Shown here one piece after another: positions 38,350-45,816 of a stretch of DNA of 64,000 bases (its first letter is position 1; each line of letters begins with the position of its first letter). Made by a program: the position numbers and the translations under genes. The stretch is from Sinomonas cellulolyticus (GTDB lineage Bacteria > Actinomycetota > Actinomycetes > Actinomycetales > Micrococcaceae). The notes beneath the pieces are model-generated. The model saw nothing but the letters and a program-made list of their open reading frames with translations. It did no database searches and had not been told where the DNA came from. Location: the NCBI RefSeq assembly GCF_014656475.1, contig NZ_BNCM01000002.1, forward strand, positions 186,001 to 250,000. The letters are read 5' to 3'.

Positions 38350-39840
38350 TCACTGGGCGCGATCGGCGGTGCGGGCGGACTCCTTGCGGGCCGCCTCCTC
38401 GAGGGCGGCCTCCTCCGCGAGGTCGCGGCGGAAGGCCTCGTAGCGTGCCACGTGGGCGGGGCGGCGGCGCATGACCGCCCAGGCGATGCCGAGGACGATG
38501 AACCACACGGGCGTGACGGCCAGAGCGAGGAACGTGTCCGGCTGGGTGGTCAGGGTCCACAGGACGAACACGAAGAAGGCGAACACGACCCAGACCATGG
38601 GCACCCCGCCGGGCATCTTGAACACCGACTCCTCGTGGGCGCGCTGGCGGCGGCGCCGGAACACGAGGTAGCTGACGAGGATGATGGACCAGACGAAGAT
38701 GAAGCACACGGCCGAGACGGTCGTGACCATGTCGAACGCCTTGCCGATGTCCTGCCCCGCATAGAGGAGCACGATGCCGGAGAGGAGCAGGACGCACGAG
38801 AGGAACAGGGCGTTCTGGGGGACCCTGCGCCGGGACAGGCGGGAGAAGACCGCCGGTGCGTCGCCCTCCTGGGCCAGGCCGTAGACCATGCGGGACGTCG
38901 AGTAGATGCCCGAGTTGGCGCTCGACATCGCGGAGGTGAGGACCACGAGGTTGACGATCGTCGCGGCCGCGCCGAGTCCGGCGAGGGAGAACATCGCGAT
39001 GAACGGGCTGTGGCCGGCGGCGAACTGCGTCCACGGGATGACGGACATGAGGATCACGAGGGCGCCCACGTAGAAGAGGAGGACGCGGATCGGAATCGAG
39101 TTGATGGCCTTGGGGAGGTTCTTCTCGGGGTCCTTCGCCTCGGCGGCGGTGGTGCCGACGAGCTCGATGCCCACGAACGCGAACACGGCGATCTGGAAGC
39201 CGGCCACGAAGCCCATGAACTCGTGCGGGAAGAAGCCGCCGTGGGACCAGAGGTTCGTGAAGGCAGCCGGTCCCGAGTCGGAGGAGAAGCCCGTGAAGAT
39301 CATGACCAGGCCGGTGATGATGAGGGCCACGATCGCGACGATCTTGATGAGGGCGAACCAGAACTCGGTCTCGCCGAAGGCCCGGACAGCGGTGAGGTTC
39401 AGCAGCAGGAGGATCGCGATGGTGATCAGGCCGGGGACCCACACCGGAATCCCGGGGATGAGCTCCTGCGCGTACCCGGCGATCGCCACGACGTCCGCAA
39501 TGCCGGTGACCACCCAGCAGAACCAGTACGTCCAGCCGGTGAAAAAGCCCGCCCACGGCCCGAGGAGATCCGCCGCGAAGTCGCCGAAGGACTTGTAGTG
39601 GAGGTTGGACAGGAGCAGCTCCCCCATGGCGCGCATGACGAAGAACAGCATGAAGCCGATGATCATGTACACGAAGATCACGGAGGGGCCGGCCGCGGAG
39701 ATGGTCTTGCCCGACCCCATGAAGAGGCCTGTGCCGATCGCGCCGCCGATGGCGATGAGCTGGATATGCCGGTTGCTGAGCTGCCTGTCGAGGTGGGGCT
39801 GCGCCTCGTTGAGCGCGGTCCCCGGGGGGTTTGTCGTCAT
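38350..39840 (-). CDS. AAT-family amino-acid permease, riboswitch-controlled (CycA-like)
   Basis: 496 residues, 12 helices, amino-acid transporter family (PF00324): QLIAIGGAIGTGLFMGSGKT at the first helix, GELLLSNLHYKSFGDFA, VFAFVGIELVGTTAAEAKDP (in part) and LPKAINSIPIRVLLFY. It resembles CycA (D-serine/D-alanine/glycine). ATG 39840 is chosen because GGTGGAG lies 6 nt upstream. A tandem glycine riboswitch in the leader makes glycine the probable substrate. Long charged N- and C-terminal tails are cytoplasmic. Confidence 0.92.
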   Translation of the reverse strand: MTTNPPGTALNEAQPHLDRQLSNRHIQLIAIGGAIGTGLFMGSGKTISAAGPSVIFVYMIIGFMLFFVMRAMGELLLSNLHYKSFGDFAADLLGPWAGFFTGWTYWFCWVVTGIADVVAIAGYAQELIPGIPVWVPGLITIAILLLLNLTAVRAFGETEFWFALIKIVAIVALIITGLVMIFTGFSSDSGPAAFTNLWSHGGFFPHEFMGFVAGFQIAVFAFVGIELVGTTAAEAKDPEKNLPKAINSIPIRVLLFYVGALVILMSVIPWTQFAAGHSPFIAMFSLAGLGAAATIVNLVVLTSAMSSANSGIYSTSRMVYGLAQEGDAPAVFSRLSRRRVPQNALFLSCVLLLSGIVLLYAGQDIGKAFDMVTTVSAVCFIFVWSIILVSYLVFRRRRQRAHEESVFKMPGGVPMVWVVFAFFVFVLWTLTTQPDTFLALAVTPVWFIVLGIAWAVMRRRPAHVARYEAFRRDLAEEAALEEAARKESARTADRAQ

Positions 39841-39858
39841 GGGGGTCTCCACCGTCCT

Positions 39859-40088
39859 GCGGCACGTCGGTGTGCCGCGATGATTGGGATCCTCCCCGCT
39901 CTGTCATGGACCTGAGAGATTCCGCTTCCCGCTGTGGCGGGTCGCTTGCACCGTCGGTGAGCCCGTGGTCCGGGCTGCTTTCCAGAGTTGCCTGTCCGCG
40001 GCGGTACGTGGGCCTGAGAGATTCCTGGGGAGGAGTTGCTCCTACGGCACCTGCGGCAGTGGCAGGGTTCTCCCGCAGCGGATGGTCA
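39859..40088 (-). promoter_or_regulatory. Tandem glycine riboswitch upstream of the permease gene
   Basis: Read on the minus strand, two similar aptamers follow each other. Aptamer 1 (about 40088-39995) contains GCGGGAGAACCC, GTAGGAGCAACTCC and AATCTCTCAGG. Aptamer 2 (about 39990-39886) contains CTCTGGAAAG, CACCGACGGTGCAAGC, AATCTCTCAGG and GACAGAGCGGGGA. These are the conserved gcvT-motif elements. A 7-bp hairpin (39859-39878, GCGGCAC/GTGCCGC) sits just before the ribosome site and may be the expression platform. The rest of the 386-bp gap holds the divergent TetR promoter. Confidence 0.9.
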
Positions 40089-40226
40089 GCGTGTTCACTT
40101 GTACGCCGCGAACCCGGCCGCGACTGGTTCAGTGTGGGACAGATCACCGGGGGGTGTCAATGTGAGAGTCATGTTCGGACACGCTGCTCCAGCCTGTTTG
40201 GTGACACATCGACCTAAAATGGGCAT

Positions 40227-40871
40227 ATGCCCCGCATCCAGGCCGAGACGAACGCAGCGCAGCGCGCACTGACCCAGCGCCGCATCCTCGACGCCTTCGG
40301 GCAGCTGCTCTTCACGCAGGGCCTCCCGGGCCTGACGATGACCGACGTGGCCCGGCAGGCCGGCGTGGGGCGCACGGCCGTGTACAACTATTACGCGGAC
40401 ATGGAAGAGCTCCTCATCGGCTACGCCTTGGACGAGACGGGCCGCTTCCTCACGGAGCTCAAGTCGCGGCTCGCGGACCTCGCAAACCCGATCGACCGCC
40501 TCGCTGTCTACATCCGGGCACAGGTCGAGGACCTCTCGCGCCGCCACCTCCCCCCGGGGCCCGCCATGCGGGCAGTGCTCTCCGCGCAGTCCTTCGCGAA
40601 GCTCGGCGACCACGTGGGCGAGCTGAACGCGCTGCTGACGGCGATCCTGCGGGACGCGATGGATCAGGGCTACCTCCCGCAGGCGAATGTGGATGAGCTG
40701 GTCGGGCTCGTGCACGGCTCGCTCACGGCCAGCGCGGACCGCGGGCGCGGCGAGGATGCGGCCTCGGCGCACGACGCCGACACGGCCCGCCGCACGGACG
40801 CCACCGTGCGCTTCATCCAGCTCGGCGTCGGTGCGCGCTTCGACGACGAGGGCCGGCCCGTCCGGCGCTAG
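40227..40871 (+). CDS. TetR-family regulator
   Basis: 214 residues. The N-terminal helix-turn-helix reads RRILDAFGQLLFTQGLPGLT, then MTDVARQAGVGRTAVYNYYADMEEL (in part), the TetR signature. The C-terminal helical ligand domain ends in a hydrophilic tail. ATG 40227 lies 139 bp from the riboswitch start, so this gene is divergent from the permease transcript. No Shine-Dalgarno sequence is evident, so it may be leaderless. The ligand and targets are unknown. Confidence 0.88.
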   Translation: MPRIQAETNAAQRALTQRRILDAFGQLLFTQGLPGLTMTDVARQAGVGRTAVYNYYADMEELLIGYALDETGRFLTELKSRLADLANPIDRLAVYIRAQVEDLSRRHLPPGPAMRAVLSAQSFAKLGDHVGELNALLTAILRDAMDQGYLPQANVDELVGLVHGSLTASADRGRGEDAASAHDADTARRTDATVRFIQLGVGARFDDEGRPVRR

Positions 40872-40942
40872 GCGATCGCCGGGGCCATGCGGTCCCAGGG
40901 GCTGGGGAACCATCCACGGGACGAATGGCCGTGCATTCCCGC

Positions 40943-41581
40943 TCAGCGGGCGGGGGCCGCCGTCGCGCTGGGGAGGGCGCAGGCGATCTGCCCGGGCGTC
41001 TGGTCGACGAGGGCGGGGTCGGTGAGCGCCTGGAACGTGGGGCCGAGGACCAGGTCCACGGTCGCATCCGAGCGGCCGTCCTGGACGTAGATGCTGCCCG
41101 GCACGTTCCGCTGGAGCGTGAAGGCCGCCGCCTCCCCGGCGAGGCCTCCTCGGATGACCGCGGCGGCGTCGACGGAGGTCCGCTCGTTGCCCACGGTCTT
41201 CACGGCGAACTTGCGGGCCCCGAGCTGCTGCGCGATCTGCGCGGCGAGGCCCTCCTTCCCCGCCGCGTTGAGCACATTGACGGTCACGCTCGGGTTGGGG
41301 AGGTAGTCGAAGGTGCCCGTGGGGCAGCTCGCCGCGAGCTCCTGCTTGCCGCCGGGCTGGGGGACCGTGACGCGGCCCGTGAGGACCGCCCATGCCATGC
41401 CGATGCCTCCGAAGAGGAGCAGGCCGAGGAGGCAGATCGCCAGAGCGTGCCTGATCCTGCGCGCCCGGCGACGGCGGAGGTCCCGCTCGTCGGGCTCCTC
41501 CTCGAACTGCGTTCGGAGCTCGATGCCGTTGACCACATGGTGCCCGTGGTACGTGGTCAGGTCCTGGGGCTTGCGGGCCAT
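40943..41581 (-). CDS. LytR_C-domain membrane protein
   Basis: 212 residues. A cytoplasmic basic N-terminus is followed by one membrane helix (about 46-68: ALAICLLGLLLFGGIGMAWA). Outside lies a LytR_C/PF13399 domain (SVTVNVLNAAGKEGLAAQIA, AAVIRGGLAGEAAAF, DATVDLVLGPTFQAL). The domain is the C-terminal extension of cell-wall-attaching LytR-CpsA-Psr proteins, here as a stand-alone anchored form. It starts 7 bp after the following small gene and probably acts at the cell envelope. Confidence 0.85.
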   Translation of the reverse strand: MARKPQDLTTYHGHHVVNGIELRTQFEEEPDERDLRRRRARRIRHALAICLLGLLLFGGIGMAWAVLTGRVTVPQPGGKQELAASCPTGTFDYLPNPSVTVNVLNAAGKEGLAAQIAQQLGARKFAVKTVGNERTSVDAAAVIRGGLAGEAAAFTLQRNVPGSIYVQDGRSDATVDLVLGPTFQALTDPALVDQTPGQIACALPSATAAPAR

Positions 41582-41588
41582 CGCTGCC

Positions 41589-41888
41589 TCACGCGTCGAG
41601 GTCGAGGACGCGGGCGTGGATGGCCGTGCGCTGGTGGAGTGCCGTGCGCACTGCCCGGTGGAGCCCGTCCTCGAGGTACAGCACGCCCTTGTACTGCACC
41701 ACGTGGGGGAAGAGGTCGCCGAAGAAGGTCGAGTCCTCGGCGAGGAGCGCCTCGAGGTCGAGGGTCCGCTTGGTCGTGACGAGCTCGTCGAGCCGGACCG
41801 GCCGCGGCGGCAGCGAGGCCCAGTCCTTCGGCGTGGTATAGCCATGATCCGGGTAGGGGCGCCCGTCGCCCACCGCTTTGAAAATCAC
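41589..41888 (-). CDS. Conserved actinobacterial protein (often labelled VapB-like)
   Basis: 99 residues: MIFKAVGDGRPYPDHGYTTP, DWASLPPRPVRLDELVTTKR, TLDLEALLAEDSTFFGDLFP and GVLYLEDGLHRAVRTALHQR. The HVVQYKGVLYLEDGLHRA part looks like a ParB/Srx-type nucleotide-binding loop (DG.HR). Databases often call relatives VapB-family antitoxins, from memory, but no toxin gene lies beside it. It is consistently placed next to the LytR_C gene in Micrococcaceae, again from memory. The function is uncertain. Confidence 0.75.
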   Translation of the reverse strand: MIFKAVGDGRPYPDHGYTTPKDWASLPPRPVRLDELVTTKRTLDLEALLAEDSTFFGDLFPHVVQYKGVLYLEDGLHRAVRTALHQRTAIHARVLDLDA

Positions 41889-42004
41889 GCCTCAAGCCTA
41901 GGCTCGAGCTGCACTCGGCGGGGGGCCGTGCAGCCCGCGAGGGCCCATTGTGGCCAAACGGTTACGCGTGCAGATGCCCAGAGGCCCGATGGAAGAATGG
42001 GCGC

Positions 42005-42895
42005 ATGGAGACCGCCCCGCCCTTCGCCCTGCTGCTCGACGTCGACGGCCCCATCGCGAGCCCCGTGACCCGGACGGTGAAGGCCGAGATCATCGCCCTG
42101 CTCAACCGCCTCGGCGGCGCGGGCATCCCGATCATCTTCAACACCGGCCGCTCCGACGCGTTCATCCGCGAGCAGGTCATGGAACCGATGGTCGCCGCGG
42201 GCATGCCGCAGGAGCTCATGGTCCACGCCGTGTGCGAGAAGGGCGCCACATGGTTCTCGTTCACCGCCGGGGGCGCCGGAGTGGTGCACGTGGACCACGA
42301 TCTCGCCGTGCCCGCCGCCTTCGCCGATGACGTCCGGCGGCTCGTGGCGGCGGAGTACTCGGACCACATGTTCTTCGACGAGACGAAGAAGGCCATGGTC
42401 TCGGTGGAGCAGCGCGTGGACGTCCCGAACGCGGAGTACCGCGCGGAGCAGGAGCGCTTCGACTCCGACGTCCTTGCGCTCATGGCCCGGCACGATCTGG
42501 GCGCCACGCGGCTGGACCACCACGTGCCGGACAGCGACGACGCGGTGGACTACCGCGTCGATCCCACGATCATCTCCACCGATATCGAGTCGGTGCGCCT
42601 CGGCAAGGACCTCGGCGCGGCGCGGGCCTGCGAACGGCTCCGACGCGACGGCATCGTGCCGGAGGCCTGGTACACGGTGGGCGACTCGCGCACGGACTAT
42701 GCGATGGCGGACTGGCTCCACCACAACGGCCACACCGTCACCCACATCGACGTGCGCCCGGCAGACGGGGTGCCCGAGAAGCCGTATGAGATCCAGACTG
42801 CGGCGTTCCTGGGCCTGGGCGACGACGTGATCCACGACGACGCGGGCCTCGCCTTCCTCGGGAGCTGGGAGAGCTCGCTCGACCTCACGCGCTGA
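42005..42895 (+). CDS. HAD-superfamily hydrolase-like protein
   Basis: 296 residues. HAD motif I is DVDG in ALLLDVDGPIASPVTR (DxDG), motif II is the Thr in IIFNTGRSDAF, Lys is in SVRLGKDLGAARA, and motif IV is GDSRTDYAMADWL. The cap between is of the IIB type. It probably acts as a sugar- or small-molecule phosphatase. ATG 42005 has GAAGAATG upstream, so the ribosome site is weak. Neighbours give no hint of substrate. Confidence 0.82.
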   Translation: METAPPFALLLDVDGPIASPVTRTVKAEIIALLNRLGGAGIPIIFNTGRSDAFIREQVMEPMVAAGMPQELMVHAVCEKGATWFSFTAGGAGVVHVDHDLAVPAAFADDVRRLVAAEYSDHMFFDETKKAMVSVEQRVDVPNAEYRAEQERFDSDVLALMARHDLGATRLDHHVPDSDDAVDYRVDPTIISTDIESVRLGKDLGAARACERLRRDGIVPEAWYTVGDSRTDYAMADWLHHNGHTVTHIDVRPADGVPEKPYEIQTAAFLGLGDDVIHDDAGLAFLGSWESSLDLTR

Positions 42896-42927
42896 CCCGA
42901 CGACAGGAAGCAGCCGGTGCCGGCCCG

Positions 42928-42949
42928 CGACGGCGAGCACGCGCCGTCG
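42928..42949. terminator. Short terminator-like hairpin
   Basis: CGACGGCG and CGCCGTCG pair across a 6-nt loop between convergent stop codons. The right arm is part of an 11-mer copy (42943-42953, GCCGTCGTACG). Confidence 0.65.
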
Positions 42950-42953
42950 TACG

Positions 42954-43439
42954 TCAGGCCGCCCGCGAGGCGCGGAGCCGCTGCCGTGCCGTAGTGAGCC
43001 CGGCGGTGACCGGGACGTGCCCGACCGCCCGTGCGAGACCGAAGCGCGGCATGCCGCTGTAGACGGCCTCGATGCCGGAAGCGGGCACCTGATACGTCTC
43101 GTGCCAGACCCCGACCTCGCCCGATCCGGCCAGGGTGCGCATGAAGTCGCGCCAGGGGGCCAGGTGCGGCGCGTCGCGGTCGGCCGCGAAGCGCTGGAGG
43201 TGCTCAGGACTCTTCCAATAGCTCACGAGGATGGTGGTTCGGCCCGCCCACTGGTGGTAGCCGAGCATCCCGGCCTCGGGGGTTCGGGAGAGGTAGGCCA
43301 GCATCCGGCCCATCGCGGACCCGACCCTGACCACCGTGGGGATCTTCCACCACCGGTTGGCACGCATGCCGATGAGGAACACGGTCGCGCTCTCGCCGGG
43401 AGTCGCTGTGTATCGGCCGGGGAAGACGTCCTGTGCCAT
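42954..43439 (-). CDS. DUF4188 monooxygenase-like protein
   Basis: 161 residues: MAQDVFPGRYTATPGESATV, FLIGMRANRWWKIPTVVRVG, YHQWAGRTTILVSYWKSPEH and HLAPWRDFMRTLAGSGEVG. This is the DUF4188 family, a ferredoxin-like-fold relative of antibiotic-biosynthesis monooxygenases; the activity is unproven. It is divergent from a TetR gene with a compact palindromic operator between them, so it is probably that regulator's target. Such pairs often respond to a toxic small molecule. Confidence 0.85.
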   Translation of the reverse strand: MAQDVFPGRYTATPGESATVFLIGMRANRWWKIPTVVRVGSAMGRMLAYLSRTPEAGMLGYHQWAGRTTILVSYWKSPEHLQRFAADRDAPHLAPWRDFMRTLAGSGEVGVWHETYQVPASGIEAVYSGMPRFGLARAVGHVPVTAGLTTARQRLRASRAA

Positions 43440-43457
43440 ATCTTGCTCCTAGACCAT

Positions 43458-43483
43458 GCGTAACGATGTTATGAAACGATGTT
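43458..43483. promoter_or_regulatory. Paired TetR operators: TAACGATGTTA and AACGATGTT
   Basis: The 44-bp divergent gap contains the direct repeat ACGATGTTATGA twice, 13 bp apart. Each copy is centred on a palindrome (TAACGATGTTA and AACGATGTT). The site overlaps where promoters for both genes must lie, as expected for TetR autorepression and repression of the DUF4188 gene. Confidence 0.7.
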
Positions 43484-44077
43484 ATGACTATGCTTGTGAC
43501 CATGGCAAGACCCGTCCTCCACGATTCGGTGCTGCGCGGGCGGCTCCTGACCGTCACGGCCGAGCTCGTGGACCGGGACGGGCCCGCGCGCTTCTCGCTG
43601 CGGCAGGTTGCGGCCGCCGCCGGGACATCCACGACGGCGGTCTACTCGCTCTTCGGAGGGAAAGCGGAGCTGCTCTCGGCCGTGCTCGACAGCGCATTCG
43701 AGTCCTTCGGCGAGTCGCAGCGGGCCGCGGCGGGTGGGGGTCTCGCGTCTCTCGGGGTTGCGTACCGCGAGTGGGCCCTCGCACACCCGGCGATGTACCG
43801 GCTCATGTTCGGCGGGGCCCTCGCGGCCGTGGCAGGCTGCACCCCTGACCCGGGAGTGGCGGAAGACGCGATGGCTCCCCTGCGCGACGCCGTGGCCGCG
43901 GGGCAGTCCGCAGGCTCGCTCCGCGCAGCTCCTGTGGAGGTCGTTGCCGTGGCGATCTGGGGGCAGGTGCATGGGCTCGTGAGCCTTGAGCTCGCCGGGA
44001 TGAGCCCGGACGATGCGGACTGGGGAACCGCCTACCGCGCCGCGCTCGAAGCGGTCGGGCGGGCCTGGGCACCCTGA
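43484..44077 (+). CDS. TetR-family regulator (with WHG-type C-terminal domain)
   Basis: 197 residues. The helix-turn-helix reads TAELVDRDGPARFSLRQVAA, AAGTSTTAVYSLFGGKAELL. The C-terminal part has the AYREWALAHPAMYRLMFGG and VAVAIWGQVHGLVSLELAG segments of the WHG/TetR_C_33-type ligand domain. Several in-frame starts exist (43484, 43490, 43502); the last, ATGGCAAGACCC, begins the conserved region and would leave the operators fully upstream. There is no ribosome site, so a leaderless transcript is possible. Confidence 0.85.
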   Translation: MTMLVTMARPVLHDSVLRGRLLTVTAELVDRDGPARFSLRQVAAAAGTSTTAVYSLFGGKAELLSAVLDSAFESFGESQRAAAGGGLASLGVAYREWALAHPAMYRLMFGGALAAVAGCTPDPGVAEDAMAPLRDAVAAGQSAGSLRAAPVEVVAVAIWGQVHGLVSLELAGMSPDDADWGTAYRAALEAVGRAWAP

Positions 44078-44095
44078 CCCGGTCGTACTCCGACT

Positions 44096-44125
44096 GAGGA
44101 GTCAGCTCCTGGAGGTCACGTCCTG
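44096..44125. repeat. Degenerate GGTCAC repeat between convergent genes
   Basis: GGAGTCAGCTCCTGGAGGTC and the following ACGTCCTG form a short copy of the GGTCAC(G)TCC family seen elsewhere. It lies in the 79-bp convergent gap of the TetR and M23 genes. No clear separate terminator is visible. Confidence 0.55.
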
Positions 44126-44156
44126 CACATCGGCCCAGCGCCTCAGCCCGAGTACG

Positions 44157-45434
44157 TCAGCAGTGCGTGGTCGTGGTGGTTGTGGAGGTTGCCGTAGGAG
44201 TCGGTGTGGGCGAGGCGGTCGGTGCCGGCGCGCACGTGGCGGTTGAGGTCGTCGCCGTCCCCGTCGTCGACGTCGTAGCCGTCCCGGTCGCCGATGTCGT
44301 CGCCGAAGTCGCCGACTGGGTCGTGGTGCTGGGCGCCGACTGGGTCGTGGCCGTCGGGTCCGCGGTTGGGCTAGCGGTCGGCGTGGGGGTCGGGCTCGAG
44401 GTGGTGGGCGCCGGGCTCGAGGTGTCTGTCGGCGTCGGGCTCGACGTAGCCGTGGGGCTCGGGCTCGAGGTGGTCGGCGAGGTCGTGGCACTCGGGGTGG
44501 GCGACGCCGCGGGCGACGTGGACTCCGCCGGCGCCGGCCCCGCCGTCGTGCTCGACGGCGACGGGCTCGGCGAACCGGTGATGGTGGGGGCGGCCGCGGG
44601 GGGCCCGGCGGGCGTCGGGTCGACGAGCGGCGGAGGCGTCGGCGCGGACGGTGCAGGGGTAATCGTCTCGCCCTGCGTGGGCTCCTGCGCCAGGGCGGGG
44701 ATGGCCCAGTCCTGCCGGGTGTTGGTCGCGTTGCCGTCCTTCGGCGTGTAGTCCGTGACCTGGACGGTCCCGAGCGAGTCCTTCTGGGAGATGGGGATGA
44801 AGGAGAACGTCATCGGGTCCACGTACTTGCCGTCGCGGATGGTCTCGAAGTGCAGGTGGCATCCCGTCGAGGAGCCGGTGGACCCGACGAGGCCGACCAC
44901 CTGGCCGACCTCGACCGGTTCGCCGGTCTTCACCGCGGCGCCGAGCATGTGGTTGTAGGTCGTGACGAGCCCGTTGCCGTGGTCGATCTCGACACGGTTG
45001 CCGCCGCCCCAGGGGTGCCAGCCCGCCGCCCGCACCACACCGGAGTCGGCCGCATAGACAGGGGTGCCGCAGGCGGCGGCGAAGTCCTGGCCCCAGTGGA
45101 ACTCGCCGATCTGCCCGGTGAGGGGGCTCGTGCGGTAGCCGAAGCCGGAGGTGGGGACGAGCGTGGTGAGGGGCGCGTACAGCTTGCCCGTCTGGGGGCG
45201 GACGAGGTCCGCCTGCGCCACGTACACCGGGGAGACGTGTCCTGCAGCCCGGGAGCCCACGTCGGTGCGGTAGAACGAGACGACCGCATGGGGGTCGGCG
45301 GTGATGCTGCCCGGGCTCACGTCTCCCGCGAGCGCAGGAGCGGCGCAGAAGACCACCAGTGCGGCGGCGACGGTGAGGGCTCCCGTCAGGCGCGCGCGCA
45401 GTCTGGACACGGTGGTGGCGAGAGCACGGCCCAT
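44157..45434 (-). CDS. Secreted M23 peptidoglycan endopeptidase with Ser/Thr/Pro tail
   Basis: 425 residues. The signal peptide ends near ALA-GDV (about residue 36). The M23 domain (about 85-200) shows FGYRTSPLTGQIGEFHWGQD with the zinc HxxxD, NHMLGAAVKTGEPVEVGQVV and the HLHFE motif. A tail of about 200 residues of Ser/Thr/Pro/Ala repeats follows, probably a wall-spanning or glycosylated stalk. The tail ends in Thr6-His-Cys. ATG 45434 has GGGGAG 6 nt upstream; ATG 45500 is possible but weaker. It cleaves cell-wall crosslinks. Confidence 0.9.
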   Translation of the reverse strand: MGRALATTVSRLRARLTGALTVAAALVVFCAAPALAGDVSPGSITADPHAVVSFYRTDVGSRAAGHVSPVYVAQADLVRPQTGKLYAPLTTLVPTSGFGYRTSPLTGQIGEFHWGQDFAAACGTPVYAADSGVVRAAGWHPWGGGNRVEIDHGNGLVTTYNHMLGAAVKTGEPVEVGQVVGLVGSTGSSTGCHLHFETIRDGKYVDPMTFSFIPISQKDSLGTVQVTDYTPKDGNATNTRQDWAIPALAQEPTQGETITPAPSAPTPPPLVDPTPAGPPAAAPTITGSPSPSPSSTTAGPAPAESTSPAASPTPSATTSPTTSSPSPTATSSPTPTDTSSPAPTTSSPTPTPTASPTADPTATTQSAPSTTTQSATSATTSATGTATTSTTGTATTSTATCAPAPTASPTPTPTATSTTTTTTHC

Positions 45435-45572
45435 GTCAGACTCCCCAATCAGTCCTGCCGCCGTAGATGGCGAACCATCCAATTGTGTGGTCTTCGTCAT
45501 TTTTCCGCCAGTGGCGAAATGATGTTTCAACGGAAGACTTTGGGGTTCCAGCGCCTTCTTGCTCTCGGAACG

Positions 45573-45607
45573 GACGATGCCCCGGTCAGTATGACCGGGG
45601 CATCGTC
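45573..45607 (-). terminator. Terminator of tRNA-Ser, perfect 16-bp stem
   Basis: GACGATGCCCCGGTCA pairs perfectly with its complement across a 3-nt loop. It lies 4 bp past the 3' end of the tRNA on the minus strand. Confidence 0.92.
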
Positions 45608-45611
45608 AGCG

Positions 45612-45696
45612 CGGAGGATGGGGGATTTGAACCCCCGAGGGCGTGAACCCAACACGCGTTCCAGGCGTGCGCCATAGGCCGCTAGGCGAATCCTCC
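45612..45696 (-). tRNA. tRNA-Ser(GGA)
   Basis: On the minus strand the acceptor GGAGGAT pairs with ATCCTCC. The D-loop region is CGCCTAGCGGCCTATGGC and the anticodon stem-loop GCACGCCTGGAACGCGTG has anticodon GGA (Ser, codons UCC/UCU). There is a long class II variable arm, and GGGGGTTCAAATCCCCC forms the T-arm. The length is 85 nt with discriminator G, and CCA is not encoded. It is the only tRNA in the window. Confidence 0.96.
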
Positions 45697-45762
45697 AGGT
45701 GCGCTCGTGAAGAGCAGGTACCAGAATACCCGACCGGGGCGTGTGCGCCGAATCGGGGCGGA

Positions 45763-45811
45763 CGACGACGCCCGCTCACCCCGTGCGGGCGGCCGTCACC
45801 GGGCGTCGTCG
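45763..45811 (-). terminator. Terminator of the sensor-kinase gene
   Basis: CGACGACGCCC pairs with GGGCGTCGTCG around a loop that itself can fold (CCCGC/GCGGG). It lies 5 bp beyond the kinase stop. The GTCGTCG elements resemble the window-wide 11-mer but are not exact copies. Confidence 0.7.
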
Positions 45812-45816
45812 TGCGC

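Noticed and set aside
41589..41888. VapB antitoxin of a toxin-antitoxin pair
   Set aside because: Relatives carry that label, but no PIN-domain toxin is adjacent and the partner gene encodes a LytR_C membrane protein.
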